A stretch of DNA of 64,000 bases from Diphasiastrum complanatum (lineage: Eukaryota; Streptophyta; Lycopodiopsida; Lycopodiales; Lycopodiaceae), in NCBI GenBank assembly GCA_029204225.1, contig CM055102.1:43722733-43786732 (forward strand), given 5' to 3'. Each line of letters opens with the position of its first letter. Within the stretch, counting starts at the first letter, position 1. The notes beneath the pieces were generated by a model. It made no database searches and was not told the DNA's origin. It saw only the letters and a program-made list of their open reading frames with translations. This document shows positions 24,577 to 35,346 of this stretch, piece by piece. The position numbers were made by a program, and so were the translations under genes.

Positions 24577-26082
24577 ACCTAACTCTTTTGGGTTGATCTT
24601 AGAATTGGATTCGCAATGGGTATTATAAATACGTGCATTCCCAAGGGATAGAAATGAATCCTCCACCTAATGATGAAATTGCACTAGCCAACACAATCAA
24701 GGAAGCAAAGCCACTCTATCATTTCTTATCTACTTTTAGCACAAAAAATTAATAACTAAAGTGCATAAACTATATAACTAAACTACATAAACCATATAGT
24801 AGTGGGCAACGTACATTAAGATTATGCAACAATAGCTCTTTAAGCTCCTTCTATACTTCAAACTTTTGAGACACCCAAAAGGCAAAAAAAAACAAGGGAT
24901 GTTCTTATTTTGACCCTCAAAATTAATGTTTTACTTTGGCCGTAATAGAACCTTTGAAAAGGCAAAGACAACACCATGTGAGAACAATTTGATAAGGTGC
25001 TCTAGAAGCAATTTATAAACAAGCTGAATTTGCATTTTGCAAGTTGCTTGCGTGCCTGCATTTTTCAATTCACTTCCCTCATATTGGGAATTCACTTTGT
25101 CTAAAATTGAAACATTACATGCAGTTGTCTTCAGTCTTCATCCCCAACTTCGATATTTACATGTCCTAAATATGACCCTTGGAACTTATAACAAGTTCCA
25201 TGTTTCAACTCAAATAAAGAGCACGAATTTACCACATGACCAACCCCCTACATTTTACAAGGTGTCATTCAACATTCTATAGAATCAATATCTCGTAAGT
25301 ATCAACAAATCAAAGGATCTAGAGTATCAACGATGCCAGTAAAATTATCCATATTTGCCTTCAGTATTTAACTCAACAAATTCTATGTAATTTGATTCAA
25401 AAGATACTAAAATAAGAATATAGTATGTGCCTTCATAGCCTCAAATCAAATCACATCAATCATCTATGCATCCATGCTCTTTGTAATCTCGTGAGAAGTC
25501 TTTTGATGGCACAATTTCATACAACTCTTACTCTTTGTCAATAACAATCTTTTAATTTATGGGTAATAAATTATCTGAAGCTTCTTTCTTATATTCATAC
25601 ATTTTCTATTGTGCAACTTTGAAGGACTTGAACATCAAAAGATGTGAGAGTTATCAATCTCAAGAGCCAACATTTGGTAACTCCATGTTTCCATCGGTTT
25701 CTATGGCGGTGCGGTTGTAATCTCTCTTCCTAATTTTGAAAAAGTTCATATGTCGTAGCTTTCAAACCATGAAGAAGAAAGAACCTGCTTTTATGTTCCC
25801 ATCAAAGTACAAAAAGTGAAAACAAAAATCGTATCAGCCAAAAGTCTATATTTATGAGAGTCACTGAAAATAAACTGTTTGTCTATAAAAAAGTACTCTC
25901 ACACGCAGGCTAGAATGTGTGCTCAGAATTAACATGCTTTCCAAACGTGATGAGTCATGACATCTGTCTCAAATTGGTGTATTTACAAAGTATTGAGGGA
26001 CGAAGGAACGTAGCTTCTGATCTCAAAAGGGGGAATGAAAGAACTTCGGAAAACACCAATCAAGTGAAATAAAAATCTGTGT
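24577..26082. other. No recognised gene
   Basis: AT-rich sequence with no coding similarity. The last 150 bp would be the 3' untranslated region of the minus-strand ORF at 26083-26304. Confidence 0.4.
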
Positions 26083-26304
26083 CTATCGAAGCAAGTAGAG
26101 GACGATTATGACAACGAGACCTGCGTTAACGAGTAGAACAGGACATATATACTTGGAGTAGCACTTCGTCTCTGATTTCGCCCATTCCCAATATTCTTCC
26201 CACGTCATCGTTTGTTGTGTGTTCTGCTCCAGAGGCGCTGCTTGCTCCTCCTCATGAATCGAAAGTTTACGAAAATCTACACTTGCATCCCTAATATCAG
26301 CCAT
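26083..26304 (-). CDS. Small putative tail-anchored membrane protein (73 aa)
   Basis: A complete ATG-to-stop ORF in a context that looks like a real start (ATAATGGC, G at +4). It begins MADIRDASVDFRKLSIHEE, has an acidic/Gln middle, then a Trp/Tyr-rich segment (MTWEEYWEWAK) and a Cys-containing linker. It ends in a single hydrophobic stretch of about 18 residues (PVLLVNAGLVVIIVLYLL) with one basic residue after it. That is the layout of a C-terminally anchored membrane protein, with the N-terminus in the cytosol. No family is recognised. It is the only short ORF here that is undamaged and not repeat-derived. A truncated gypsy LTR lies about 95 bp upstream in the same orientation. It might also be the last exon of a longer gene. 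Confidence 0.55.
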   Translation of the reverse strand: MADIRDASVDFRKLSIHEEEQAAPLEQNTQQTMTWEEYWEWAKSETKCYSKYICPVLLVNAGLVVIIVLYLLR

Positions 26305-26398
26305 TATCTCGCCCGAACGGCCCCGAACCCGTCCAGGATTATATCGCCAACAAAAGAGAGAATCGCTGAACCCCTACCCTACCTAGTTCACCCAAAAT

Positions 26399-26814
26399 GA
26401 ACCCAAAATGAGTGTGAGAGGTGTAATGTAGACTTTAGGATAAGTAAAGTGAGAGGGTGAAGTGTATAGGTGTGAGAGAGTGTTTATTAATTAGTTAAGG
26501 CAAAAGGGGTGGAGTAAGAGGGTGAATTTTTCGAGGTGTCCTATGGTCTTCTTAGTACCTGCACATACCCTTAAGAAAAGGTTAGGAGTCACACCATAAA
26601 ATGGTTCATCATTAGATTCTATTTCTAGAACTTGCATATCAAACTGTTAGCATTGCTCTACAGTTTCATTTCTTGTCTTCAGGTAATGATACATGCACTC
26701 ATAATTCATCAATTAGAGTAATAAGCTTTAATAATCGAAATATGTTTCATGCAAAAAGAATGGAAGACTGGATAGCCTTTATTTCTTGGTCAATTTGGTC
26801 TATACAATTTTACA
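26399..26814 (-). mobile_element. Truncated 3' LTR of the gypsy element
   Basis: Matches two parts of the right LTR (about 32372-32468 and 37759-38453) with an internal deletion of about 380 bp. On the minus strand it begins TGTAAAATTG directly after a purine tract (GGAGGGG, 26815-26821). Its far end is cut: about 1 kb present in the right LTR (31376-32371) is missing, and the break lies about 95 bp upstream of the small membrane-protein ATG. A short direct duplication (ACCCAAAATGA twice) marks the break. Confidence 0.8.
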
Positions 26815-26839
26815 CCCCTCCGACGCATTAAGCATTACT

Positions 26840-27081
26840 CAAATAAACATTCAAAATTTCTGGATACTCTTGGAAGAATTCTTCTTCCATCTATCTTGCA
26901 TCCATAGTAGGATAGTTCTTAATTTGAGGAGGTATAATGTAGAAGTTATTCTCTTTCTTCCAGTTCTTGTCTTGTGCATCAAGATCTGCTCAGGTTGAAG
27001 GATTTCTTCGGTTCCTTGAACTTCTGGTGGTTCGGAATCTGTAAATCCTTTTGGTTCTAGACCATTGAATTTCTTTAGCAA
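26840..27081 (-). pseudogene. Gypsy chromodomain region
   Basis: Minus strand: PEQILMHKTRTGRK in one frame, then NYPTMDARQMEEEFFQEYPEI in another. Together these resemble the C-terminal chromodomain of chromoviruses (PE.IL..R.R, then the W/E-rich end). One frame shift separates them. This places the element in the chromovirus branch of Ty3/gypsy. Confidence 0.65.
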
Positions 27082-27309
27082 GCTTACATGGAATTTGTTA
27101 TGGATTTTTCAAGTTATAGGCTAGTCAAGCTCACATGTAACCTCATTGATTACTTTCTTGACTTTAAAAGGTCCATAATACTTTTGGGCTAGTTTTGGGT
27201 AAAGTTTCATGTTGCCCTTCTTTTTCCTAAGCCTTTTCTTTTCAAATTTTAGGAGAACTAGTTCTCCTTCTTCGTACTTGATTGCCCTCAGACGCATATT
27301 TGCACTTTT

Positions 27310-28633
27310 CTACTGTTTCTGTTGTGCACTTGTGATGGATTGTTGAACCTTTAAAAAGGTGTCTTGATAATCCTGCACAAATTCATCTGAGGCAAATATC
27401 TTTTCTTTAGTCCTTAATATAGGAGGCACAATCGGTTTTCCATACATTACTTCAAAAGGTGCTTTACCAGTAGAAGAATGAACGGTGTTATTGTAAGCAA
27501 ATTCTAGTATAGGAAGATAGTGTTCCCATTGAGTCTTTTGATCACTTACATAATTTCTCAACAAATCTATGATGGTTCGATTGGTAGTTTCACTTTGACC
27601 ATCAGTTTGGGGATGGAAGGAGGAAGAGAATTTAAGGGTTGTCCCCAAATTATCAAAAGGGCTCTCCAAAAGTTGCTAGTAAATCTCGTATCCCGATCAG
27701 ACACTATACTTTTGGGTAGTCCATGCAGTCTAAAGATGTGATAAATAAACAAATGAGTTGCTTCGGGTCCTTTAAACCTTTCTTACAGGGAATAAAATGA
27801 GCCTATTTGCTAAATCTATCAATGATAGTCCATATCATCTCATTTCCATTTTTGGCTTTAGGGAACCCAGAGATAAAGTCCATCGTAATATGTTCCCAGG
27901 GTGCTTCAGGAATAGGTAGGGGATGAAGTAATCCTGGAGTTTTTAATCCTCGCTCATCTTTATTGTGTTGACAAACTAGACATGCATTTATATAATGCCT
28001 TGTGTCTCGATGCATGGTAGGCCAATAAAAGAACCTTTTCAGAGCTTCCAGAGTCGAAGGGATTCCTCTATGTCCTGCATAGGGAGGACTATGGGTTTCT
28101 TGAAGGATCTTGGTTCTAAATGCTATAGGAATACATAGCTTATCTTCTTTGAATAAATATCCTTCTTTCAAAACAGAGTCTTTATGACTTTGGTTTCTTT
28201 CAAGTATTTCAAAAATATCCTGGAAGTCGGAATCACTAGCATACATACTTTTCATAGGAAGGAAATCTTCATGATATGCTAAGGAAATATGGTTGACCTT
28301 GGGGATTCTTGATAATGCATTGGCGACCTTATTGTCCTTTCCTGGGTGATGAAATAGCTGAAAATGAAAAGTGCTAAGGTAGTTAGCCCATTTTAGATAT
28401 TTTTCTTGAATTAGTTGCTGGGTGAGAAAGTACCTAAGGCTTTGATGATCTGTTTTAACTAGGAAATCATTTCCTAGAAGATAGTGCTTCCAAAACTTAA
28501 GGGCATGAATAATGGCCAAAAGCTCTTTTTCATAAATGTCATACTGTACTTCTGCCCCTTGAAGTCGTCTGCTTTCAAAGGCTATAGCATGACCTTCTGC
28601 CCCAATACAGTCTAAACATGCATCCACTTCCAC
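27310..28633 (-). pseudogene. Gypsy RNase H and integrase
   Basis: 28633-27803: RNase H (AIAFESRRLQGAE, YEKELLAIIHALKFW, DHQSLRYFL), then the integrase zinc domain (HRGIPSTLEALKRFFYWP, CLVCQHNK) and the first catalytic Asp (ITMDFISGFP). 27752-27567: [15 protein letters not shown] with the second Asp. 27669-27310: [15 protein letters not shown] with the catalytic Glu, and the TPF-like APFEVMYGKP. All DDE residues are present but split over three frames by shifts near 27660 and 27790. It is likely inactive but not very old. Confidence 0.9.
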
Positions 28634-29752
28634 AAAGAAAGGCTTACAAAGGCGAGAATGATAAGAACAGGTCCAGTGGTAAGTGCATGCTTCAGATTAT
28701 CAAAGGCATTTTGCTCTTTCTTATACCAATGAAATTTTACCCTGTTCTTAATGAGTTCATGTAGTGGTGAGGCTATATGAGCAAAATGGTGAATAAACTT
28801 TTTATAATAGGAACATAAGCCTAGGAAAGGCCGAACTTCATGAATATTTATTGGTTTAGGCCAGTCTTGTATGGATTTAATCTTTGAAGGGTCCATTTGG
28901 ATTCCTTCCTTAGAAATCATATGTCCTAGAAAGTGTATCTTTTCTAGAAAGAATTCGCTTTTCTTGCCTTTTATGATAAGTGAGTTTTCTGTAGGGTTCT
29001 AAAGACGATATCTAGATGTCTTTTATGTTCTTCTTCATTTGCACTAAAGACTAAGATATCATCAAAGAATATTCCTACAAAACATCTATGGGGTCGAAAG
29101 ATTCGTTCCATCATTCTATTCAATGTTGCGGGAGCATTAGTAAGACCAAATGGTACCACTAAAAATTCATAAAGGCTAGAGGTAGTCCTGAAAGCTACTT
29201 TATGGACATCTTTGGGTGCTACTCTGATCTGGTGGTATCCACTTGTCAAATCAATTCTACTAAAGATACAAGATCCTTTATCCTATCCATAATGTCATCT
29301 ATTCTTGGAATAGGAAAGCGGTTCTTAACTGTAATCTTGTTTAAAGCACGATAGTCCACACACATCCTAAAACTCCCGTCTTTCTTTTGTACCAAAAGTA
29401 CAGGAGAGCAATAGGGGGAGTTATTGGGTTTTATAAGGCCTTTCTCTAACAAATTAGTAATTTTCTTAGAAATTCCTTCTTGTTGAGAATGGCTTACCCT
29501 ATAGGGAGGTCTATTGGATATGGAACTTCCAAGAATAATGTCTATCATATGATCTTCAGGTCTTTCAAGGGGCAAGGAATTTGGTAGCTCATCAGAAAAA
29601 CAAGAAGAATACTTTAATAAAACTAAGTCTTTTCTATTACTGTCCAAAGAATGCGCATTTCCATCAACATCATCATCCATACTTTGAACAAACAACAAAA
29701 AAGAAAATACTGCTTTCTTTAGTACCTTTGATACTTGAATATGGCTTCCCAA
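28612..29752 (-). pseudogene. Gypsy reverse transcriptase
   Basis: 29752-29246 encodes the RT fingers ([42 protein letters not shown]). The next frame reads [14 protein letters not shown] (near 29250), containing the first catalytic Asp. 29249-28971 contains the box [11 protein letters not shown], where the usual Tyr is Phe but both Asp remain. 28920-28612 gives the RT thumb (PFLGLCSYYKKFI). Two or three frame shifts break it. Confidence 0.9.
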
Positions 29753-29770
29753 AGAAATTGTTTCGCCACT

Positions 29771-31048
29771 CTAACCTGCATGCACACTAACTTCTTTACC
29801 CTTGTGCTTCCATGAAATCAAATGCTTATTATAGTCCACCAAAGGATTGTGTATTTTGTGCCAAGGCATGCCTAAGATTACATCTACTCCCTGCAAAGGA
29901 CCTACCATGAATTCTATAGATTCATAGTAGTCGGAGATTTGGAGCTTAAGTTTTCCAATTACAGGATAAATGTTTGCATCACCGTCAACAAAAGCACCTT
30001 TAGCCTTAAGCATAGATTCAGAAAAGGAACCAAGTCCTATCTCTTGTGCAAGCTTAACAGAGATGAAATTATGAGAGGAGCCTACATCAAAGAGAATTAG
30101 ACAGAGTTTGTTATGGACTTGTCCCCATGTCTTGAGGAGATAATGGTTTTGAGTGTCTTTAATGCTTTGTACAGCCACATGCTTTCCTTTGTCTGCACTT
30201 GAAGCTTTGGCATCTTTGAGTGGACATTTGAAGAAAAGGTGTCCCTTTTCCCCACACTTGAGACATGTTTCTTCCTTGTGATAGGCCTGCACTTGTTCTT
30301 TGAAAAGATGTTGAGTCTTCTCTTTTGGAGTTTGAGTTGTGGGAGATTCCTTCCTTTTGTTCCCGCTTCCATTTCGATGATTATCCTGCAGCTCAATTCT
30401 AGTAGCATAATATATGACTTATTCCAAAGTATCAGCTTGTACTAAATCTAAGCCATATTGTATACTTCTATGCAAACCCGAATAGAACTTCCTTTTCCAG
30501 TTCTTTCTTTGAAATGGAATGCAAGGTCTGAACTTTTAAAAGCAGCTCCCAAAATCTCTTAACATACTCAACTACTTTCTCATTTTGCTTTTGTCTAAAG
30601 ATGTCCCAAGCAGCTAAAGTGTCTTTCTTATATTCTTTTGGCAAAAAGTGGGCTTTAATTTTTTTTATAAGCTATGCCAAGTGGATGCAGCTTCGTGATT
30701 AGATTTCATAGCTGCCCACCATAGTGATGCATATTTATCTAGATGTAACGTTGCAAATTGAATCTTGGAATGATTTGAGTATCTATTTTTCTCAAAGAAA
30801 GTATCAAGATTTCGAATCCAGGCAAGCAAACTCTCTTCATTGCTACTATCTCCATCGAACTTAGAAAACTTAAAAAGTTTATTATCAATCTTAGCAAACC
30901 TCCTTTTCCTAGATCGAGTAGAGGAAGTTGACTTGGAGGAAACATGAGGAGATGACGACATAGATGAAGAGGAGCTTGAAGAGCCTCGTGAGGAGCTATC
31001 CATCTTTGATTGGAGTTTTTGGAATTCACCTGAGATACAAAAACTCAA
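29771..31048 (-). pseudogene. Gypsy gag, zinc knuckle and protease
   Basis: The likely start Met is near 31003 (MDSSSRGSS, a Ser-rich N-terminus with a basic patch SRKRRFAK). The gag core follows (KFDGDSSNEESLLAWI, YASLWW) and runs through 30660-30420 in another frame. The zinc knuckle is CLKCGEKGHLFFKC (about 30255-30214). The protease shows LFDVGSSHNFIS, where the usual D-S/T-G is D-V-G, which may weaken activity. The order fits Ty3/gypsy. Shifts near 30660 and 30290 break the frame. Confidence 0.85.
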
Positions 31049-31358
31049 GGCAAAAAGTACGAATAGACGTGTGATTCAGAGAAATGCCATTCTCCAAAAA
31101 GGAAGATAGAAGCTCGCAGTAACAAAATATTGTCTCTAAAATAGAAAGCAAGTTGGAGATCCAATTCTCAAGGATCCCCCAAATGGAGTCTATTAGCTCT
31201 AATATTAAAGAGATCTTGTAAGAAAAAGAAAATTCGAACGAAAGGGAAATCTATTCGAAAGTAAACATACAAAGTCCTGTGTATTGGCATTTGTTTCAAG
31301 AATGAATACACAAGGCCCTCACATCAACTTCACAAAAAAAAAGAAAAATAATAGACCT

Positions 31359-31372
31359 TGGCTCTGATACCA
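31359..31372 (-). promoter_or_regulatory. Primer binding site of the gypsy element
   Basis: TTGGCTCTGATACCA on the plus strand is the complement of TGGTATCAGAGCCAA, a Met-tRNA primer site. It lies 3 bp from the right LTR start (TGTGAAC at 31376). Confidence 0.88.
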
Positions 31373-31941
31373 AACTGTGAACTTGAGGTGAAGGTCTACT
31401 GATTCTAAAGTCCCGACTTTAACAAATCAACAAAACACTGTTGAATAGAACTTCAAAAACTTAGTGAGAAATTTAACATTCAATCGCAAAAATCATTCAT
31501 TCAAGAGACTTGTTGAGAGGTCAAGATGGGGACCCCCCACCCCCCCCCCCACCGAAGGATTTTCTTTCATATTATGCAAGATCAATTGGCCCAAGGCCAA
31601 TTACATATACAGTGGTTTTGGGAAGTTGGATTCTTAGATCTTTACATCCATTAGAAGTTTACAAATTCCGGATCTTAAATCTTATACGAAGAAAAGTGGT
31701 TTCTGATGACATGCAAAGACTTATTGATCAAGAAATGAGCATGCATAGGCATTTGACATTAGGAGGCATGACATGCAAGCTGCGATTCCAACATGCAAAG
31801 TCATTAGGCTAGGGATGGTATGACATGCAAGCTCCAGTTTCAACATGCAAGCTTCAAATCATACATGCAAATTCCCAAATCAGACATGCAAGCTCTCAAA
31901 TCAGACATACAATTTTCAATCAGACATACAACTTCCAGATC

Positions 31942-32103
31942 AAACATGCATGACTATTAAGCTATGGATGATGTGACATGCAAATTCATCAAGTCATGGA
32001 TGATGTGACATGCAAAGCCATCAAGTCATGGATGGTGTGACATACAAAGCCATCAAGTCATGGATGTTGTGACATGCATGGCCATCAGTCTTATGGATGG
32101 TGT
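31942..32103. repeat. 32-bp tandem repeat in the gypsy LTR
   Basis: About five copies of a 32-bp unit with the core CATCAAGTCATGGATGATG and GTGACATGCAAA, starting at 31942, 31973, 32005, 32037 and 32069. Just before it (31770-31940) are looser repeats of ACATGCAAGCT and ATCAGACATGC. The truncated left LTR lacks this part. Confidence 0.85.
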
Positions 32104-32468
32104 GAAAGTTTTAGAGAAGAGGGAGAGGGAGAGGGAGAGAGATGAAAGAGGTAAGAGAAAGTGAGTGTGTGTGTAAGTGGTTGCAAAAATGATTCCAATC
32201 CAACCTTGTCAGATCCTCCTCAAGCCATAGCTCCAAGCTTTCTTCCAAGCACCTACACACATAAAAGCAAAAGCAAGAGGCAAAGAAAAGATGAATGGGA
32301 GATGAATAATGAGGAAGATGGGCGAGTTAGTCCTTTTATAGGGATTCTGTAGCCTTTAGGAAGTGGCTGAGGTGTCCAAAGTGAGTGTAAGAGGTGTAAG
32401 GTAGACTCTAGGATAAGTAAAGTGAGAGGGTGAGGTGTATAGGTGTGAGAGAGTGTTTATCAATTACT

Positions 32469-33301
32469 TGTGCAAAAAGTACAAAAAGGAAAAAGAGTGG
32501 ATCCTAATCTGATCCTCAAGAGGGATTGGATGTTAGATTTACTTGATCTATCAATCTACATAAGATTAAGATCAATCTAGATCAATTCTAGACATAAAAT
32601 CCAAACAAGAACAATCATTTATTGAAGGTAAATGTACTTTATTGTTTCACACGTGTGAAACATTGTCTGAGTACGGACCCCAACCTAAAAATCTAGTACA
32701 CATTGATAGAACCTCAAAACAATCAAAACAAATGTAGACAAATGGAGAGAATCACTCAAAATTGCTTCCAAAACCAAGATTGGTGTCTCACACTGATTAT
32801 GGCCAAATGTGGCTCTATATATACAATAAGTGGGAGCTCGTGGTACTGATCATCCCTCTGATCCCACATATGTGAAGGTGCTTTGTCATATGATGATTCA
32901 TCATGCAAAACTGACACTTGGACAAAACCTTCTATTTTGAGCACTTTTGGTCCATTTTCCTTCTATATGGAGATCTACTTGGAAATCTTCTAGAAGTCAA
33001 AATTTGCCTACTTCAGCTTATTCCACACATGTGAGCTGTCCTCTACACATGGGATATGACACCTAACCAAAGGATGTGGCTCATGCAATCAATAGATTGA
33101 TGCCATGTGTCATATGTCTAGAAAACTAGTTTTTGGCATTTTTAGCCACTAGAACTTGAATTAAATCATATGTACAACCTATATGATTATGGTACATGAC
33201 AAGTACACTACTTTCACACGTGGGAACAGGCTCCACACATGTGTGTTTATCTATATACAAGATTTTTGGCCTCTACCAAGCTTATTTTTGCATTTTTCAC
33301 A
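32469..33301 (-). repeat. 3' LTR of the nested element
   Basis: 833 bp. It contains the 16-bp perfect palindrome TTTCACACGTGTGAAA at 32645-32660, and CTATATATAC at about 32815, which is a likely TATA box. Confidence 0.93.
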
Positions 33302-33440
33302 CTCCTCCTCAAAAATCTAGCTTGGTAGATCTAGCTTGATGGAAAACATGATGATCTTGAACTTGACTCCATGGGCTGAATTGGTCTTTGCTGGTTCAAA
33401 AGGTGTGAAGATCAGCCAATGACTTGATGTTGATCTGAAA

Positions 33441-34259
33441 TCACCATATCCATGATAGTGCTTCTTTGATGTTGACATCTTTGATGAACTTGAGAGCTTT
33501 GCACCATCCTAGCATCTTCGAAATTGATTCCTTCCAAATTTCATGTAGATGCTTGACTTTGAGGCTTGCTCCTTCTTCATGTGCATGCTCCTCCTTGAGA
33601 AAATAAAGATTTCTTCTTGACTTATTAAGATCACAAAGATCTAACATCATGTTACCATGATCTAGAGAATTAGACTTATCCAAATTGGCAAGACTATGCA
33701 TGCTATATTAACAAAGTGTTTGCATCATATCTTCATGCTTGTTTACCATGCTAATCTCAGATCCAGTGAGGCTAAATACTTCATTATGGAGATAAGTGTC
33801 TTTAGAAGATGATTCACTTACTCTCATAAAGAGTTTACAATTTGCCTCAATACAAATTTTCAAACTATGAGTGAACAAATCACTTTTGCTCTTACATGAC
33901 TCAAGAGCATACATTTGATGAAATAACCATTTGCTTTCTAATTGATTTAAAATCAATTTCAACCTTTTAAGAACATCATCTATGTTCTCAAGAGAGACTT
34001 CATACTCAACTAGTATGGCTTTACTCCAATTTTGAGATGCAATGTGCTCACTAAAGCAAATTGATTTATCAAATGACATAAGAGAAGTAAGTATGTGATG
34101 TATACCACATGAGATATGCTCCTCTTTCCCTTGAAATGTGAGCCACATAGACTCAACCATATTTCTTGAGTTTCTTTTTGGGATAACAATTTTGAGAAGG
34201 TCTCTCCTCAATCCTTGGCACACTTGAACCTTGAGATGACGCCTTAAGATCCTCTTCAT
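33441..34259 (-). CDS. Nested element ORFs 2 and 3, unknown
   Basis: 34259-33708 encodes 183 residues and, after one stop, the same region continues at 33701-33441 (86 residues). ORF2 holds a second copy of a module also present in ORF1: compare CKLFMRVSESSSKDTYLHNEV with CKLLMRISEASKVDTYIHNQV, and KSICFSEHIASQNWSKA with LFCFEGIFVSQRWLKA. It overlaps ORF1 by 107 bp in another frame, so frameshift read-through or a broken single ORF are both possible. The last part (EEHAHEEGASLKVKHLHEIWK) is acidic and helical. No known domain was seen. Confidence 0.5.
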
Positions 34260-35346
34260 GGTGCTCCTTTTTTATGGAAATCTGAGACCTCCATGTCTCA
34301 TAATGATCACAACAAGTATGACCATTCAATATGCACTTCCTATGATTATCAAAGTTACTTATGCTAGAAACATAAGTCCAAAAATCACCACAACTTGACA
34401 TGATTTTTCCAATATTGAAATCAAAAGGCATTTCCATCTCAATAAGGCTAACTACTTGATTATGGATATAAGTGTCCACTTTGGATGCTTCACTTATTCT
34501 CATAAGAAGTTTACAACTTGCCTTTAATATTGAAAACTGACAATTTTCATCTTTATGAATGAACGCATCATTCATGATCTTATTGAAACCAAAAGATCCT
34601 ACATTATGAAGATATTTCCATTTCCTTGTCTTCATAACTAATGTATGCTTACAAGGAAAACATGCTTTGCTATACTTTAAGGCATCACACTCAGCTAGTG
34701 TTGCCTTAAGCCACCTTTGAGATACAAAAATCCCTTCAAAGCAAAATAGATCTTCATAAGTTGACATGAGAGCATAAATGAAACTATTTTCATTCTGTGA
34801 TTGCTCCTTATTCTTGATTGATTTCTCTTGGATAATAACAATAAGTTTGAACTTGTCCAAAGTTCCAAGCAAAATACTTTCCAAGGACATAAAATAGATC
34901 CAAGTTACTTTCATGAAAGTGACATCTATCTTTGCATCTTGAACCAAACAATGCACTTCCAAATGAAAAATTTCAAAAGATTCAACATGTGTTGTGATGG
35001 ACTCTTGAAGACAAATCTTGCAAGTCCTTGTGAGACTCCAAGCCTCATTCACCTTTCCACAAAGGAAACACCTTTCCTTGGACTTGTCCTTCTTGTATTT
35101 GCATTTTGAACTTGAAGCTCCATCCTTCACCCCGGCCCCCTTGCTTTGGTTCTCCTTGGATGGACTGGTCTTCTTTTTGTAGCATCTTGAGAAAAAATAT
35201 CCTCCCTTGCCACAAAGGTTGCACTCAGGATCCTTTCTTTCCTTCAATAGGATGCCACCTATTAATGCCATGTGAATAAAAACCTGTGATATGATTCTAC
35301 AAATGTAATTTGTGACTTTCAAGAGACTAGATTTGAACATCTTCAA
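34153..35346 (-). CDS. Nested element ORF1, zinc-knuckle protein with unknown module
   Basis: A 397-codon frame; the first ATG is two codons in. Near residue 42 is CNLCGKGGYFFSRC, a CCHC-type knuckle in which the usual His is Tyr. A Lys/Ser-rich linker follows, then a second Cys cluster (CFLCGK... TCKICL). The rest is a mixed module (SQRWLKATLAECDAL, CKLLMRISEASKVDTYIHNQV) that recurs in ORF2. The zinc knuckles point to a gag-like RNA-binding protein. The capsid core expected N-terminal to them is not visible. The module is either an unusual gag part or captured sequence. Confidence 0.6.
   Translation of the reverse strand: MKMFKSSLLKVTNYICRIISQVFIHMALIGGILLKERKDPECNLCGKGGYFFSRCYKKKTSPSKENQSKGAGVKDGASSSKCKYKKDKSKERCFLCGKVNEAWSLTRTCKICLQESITTHVESFEIFHLEVHCLVQDAKIDVTFMKVTWIYFMSLESILLGTLDKFKLIVIIQEKSIKNKEQSQNENSFIYALMSTYEDLFCFEGIFVSQRWLKATLAECDALKYSKACFPCKHTLVMKTRKWKYLHNVGSFGFNKIMNDAFIHKDENCQFSILKASCKLLMRISEASKVDTYIHNQVVSLIEMEMPFDFNIGKIMSSCGDFWTYVSSISNFDNHRKCILNGHTCCDHYETWRSQISIKKEHHEEDLKASSQGSSVPRIEERPSQNCYPKKKLKKYG

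Noticed and set aside
32756-32944. 62-codon frame repeated at 37208-37396
   Set aside because: It lies in both 833-bp LTRs, contains the TATA region, and has no protein-like pattern.
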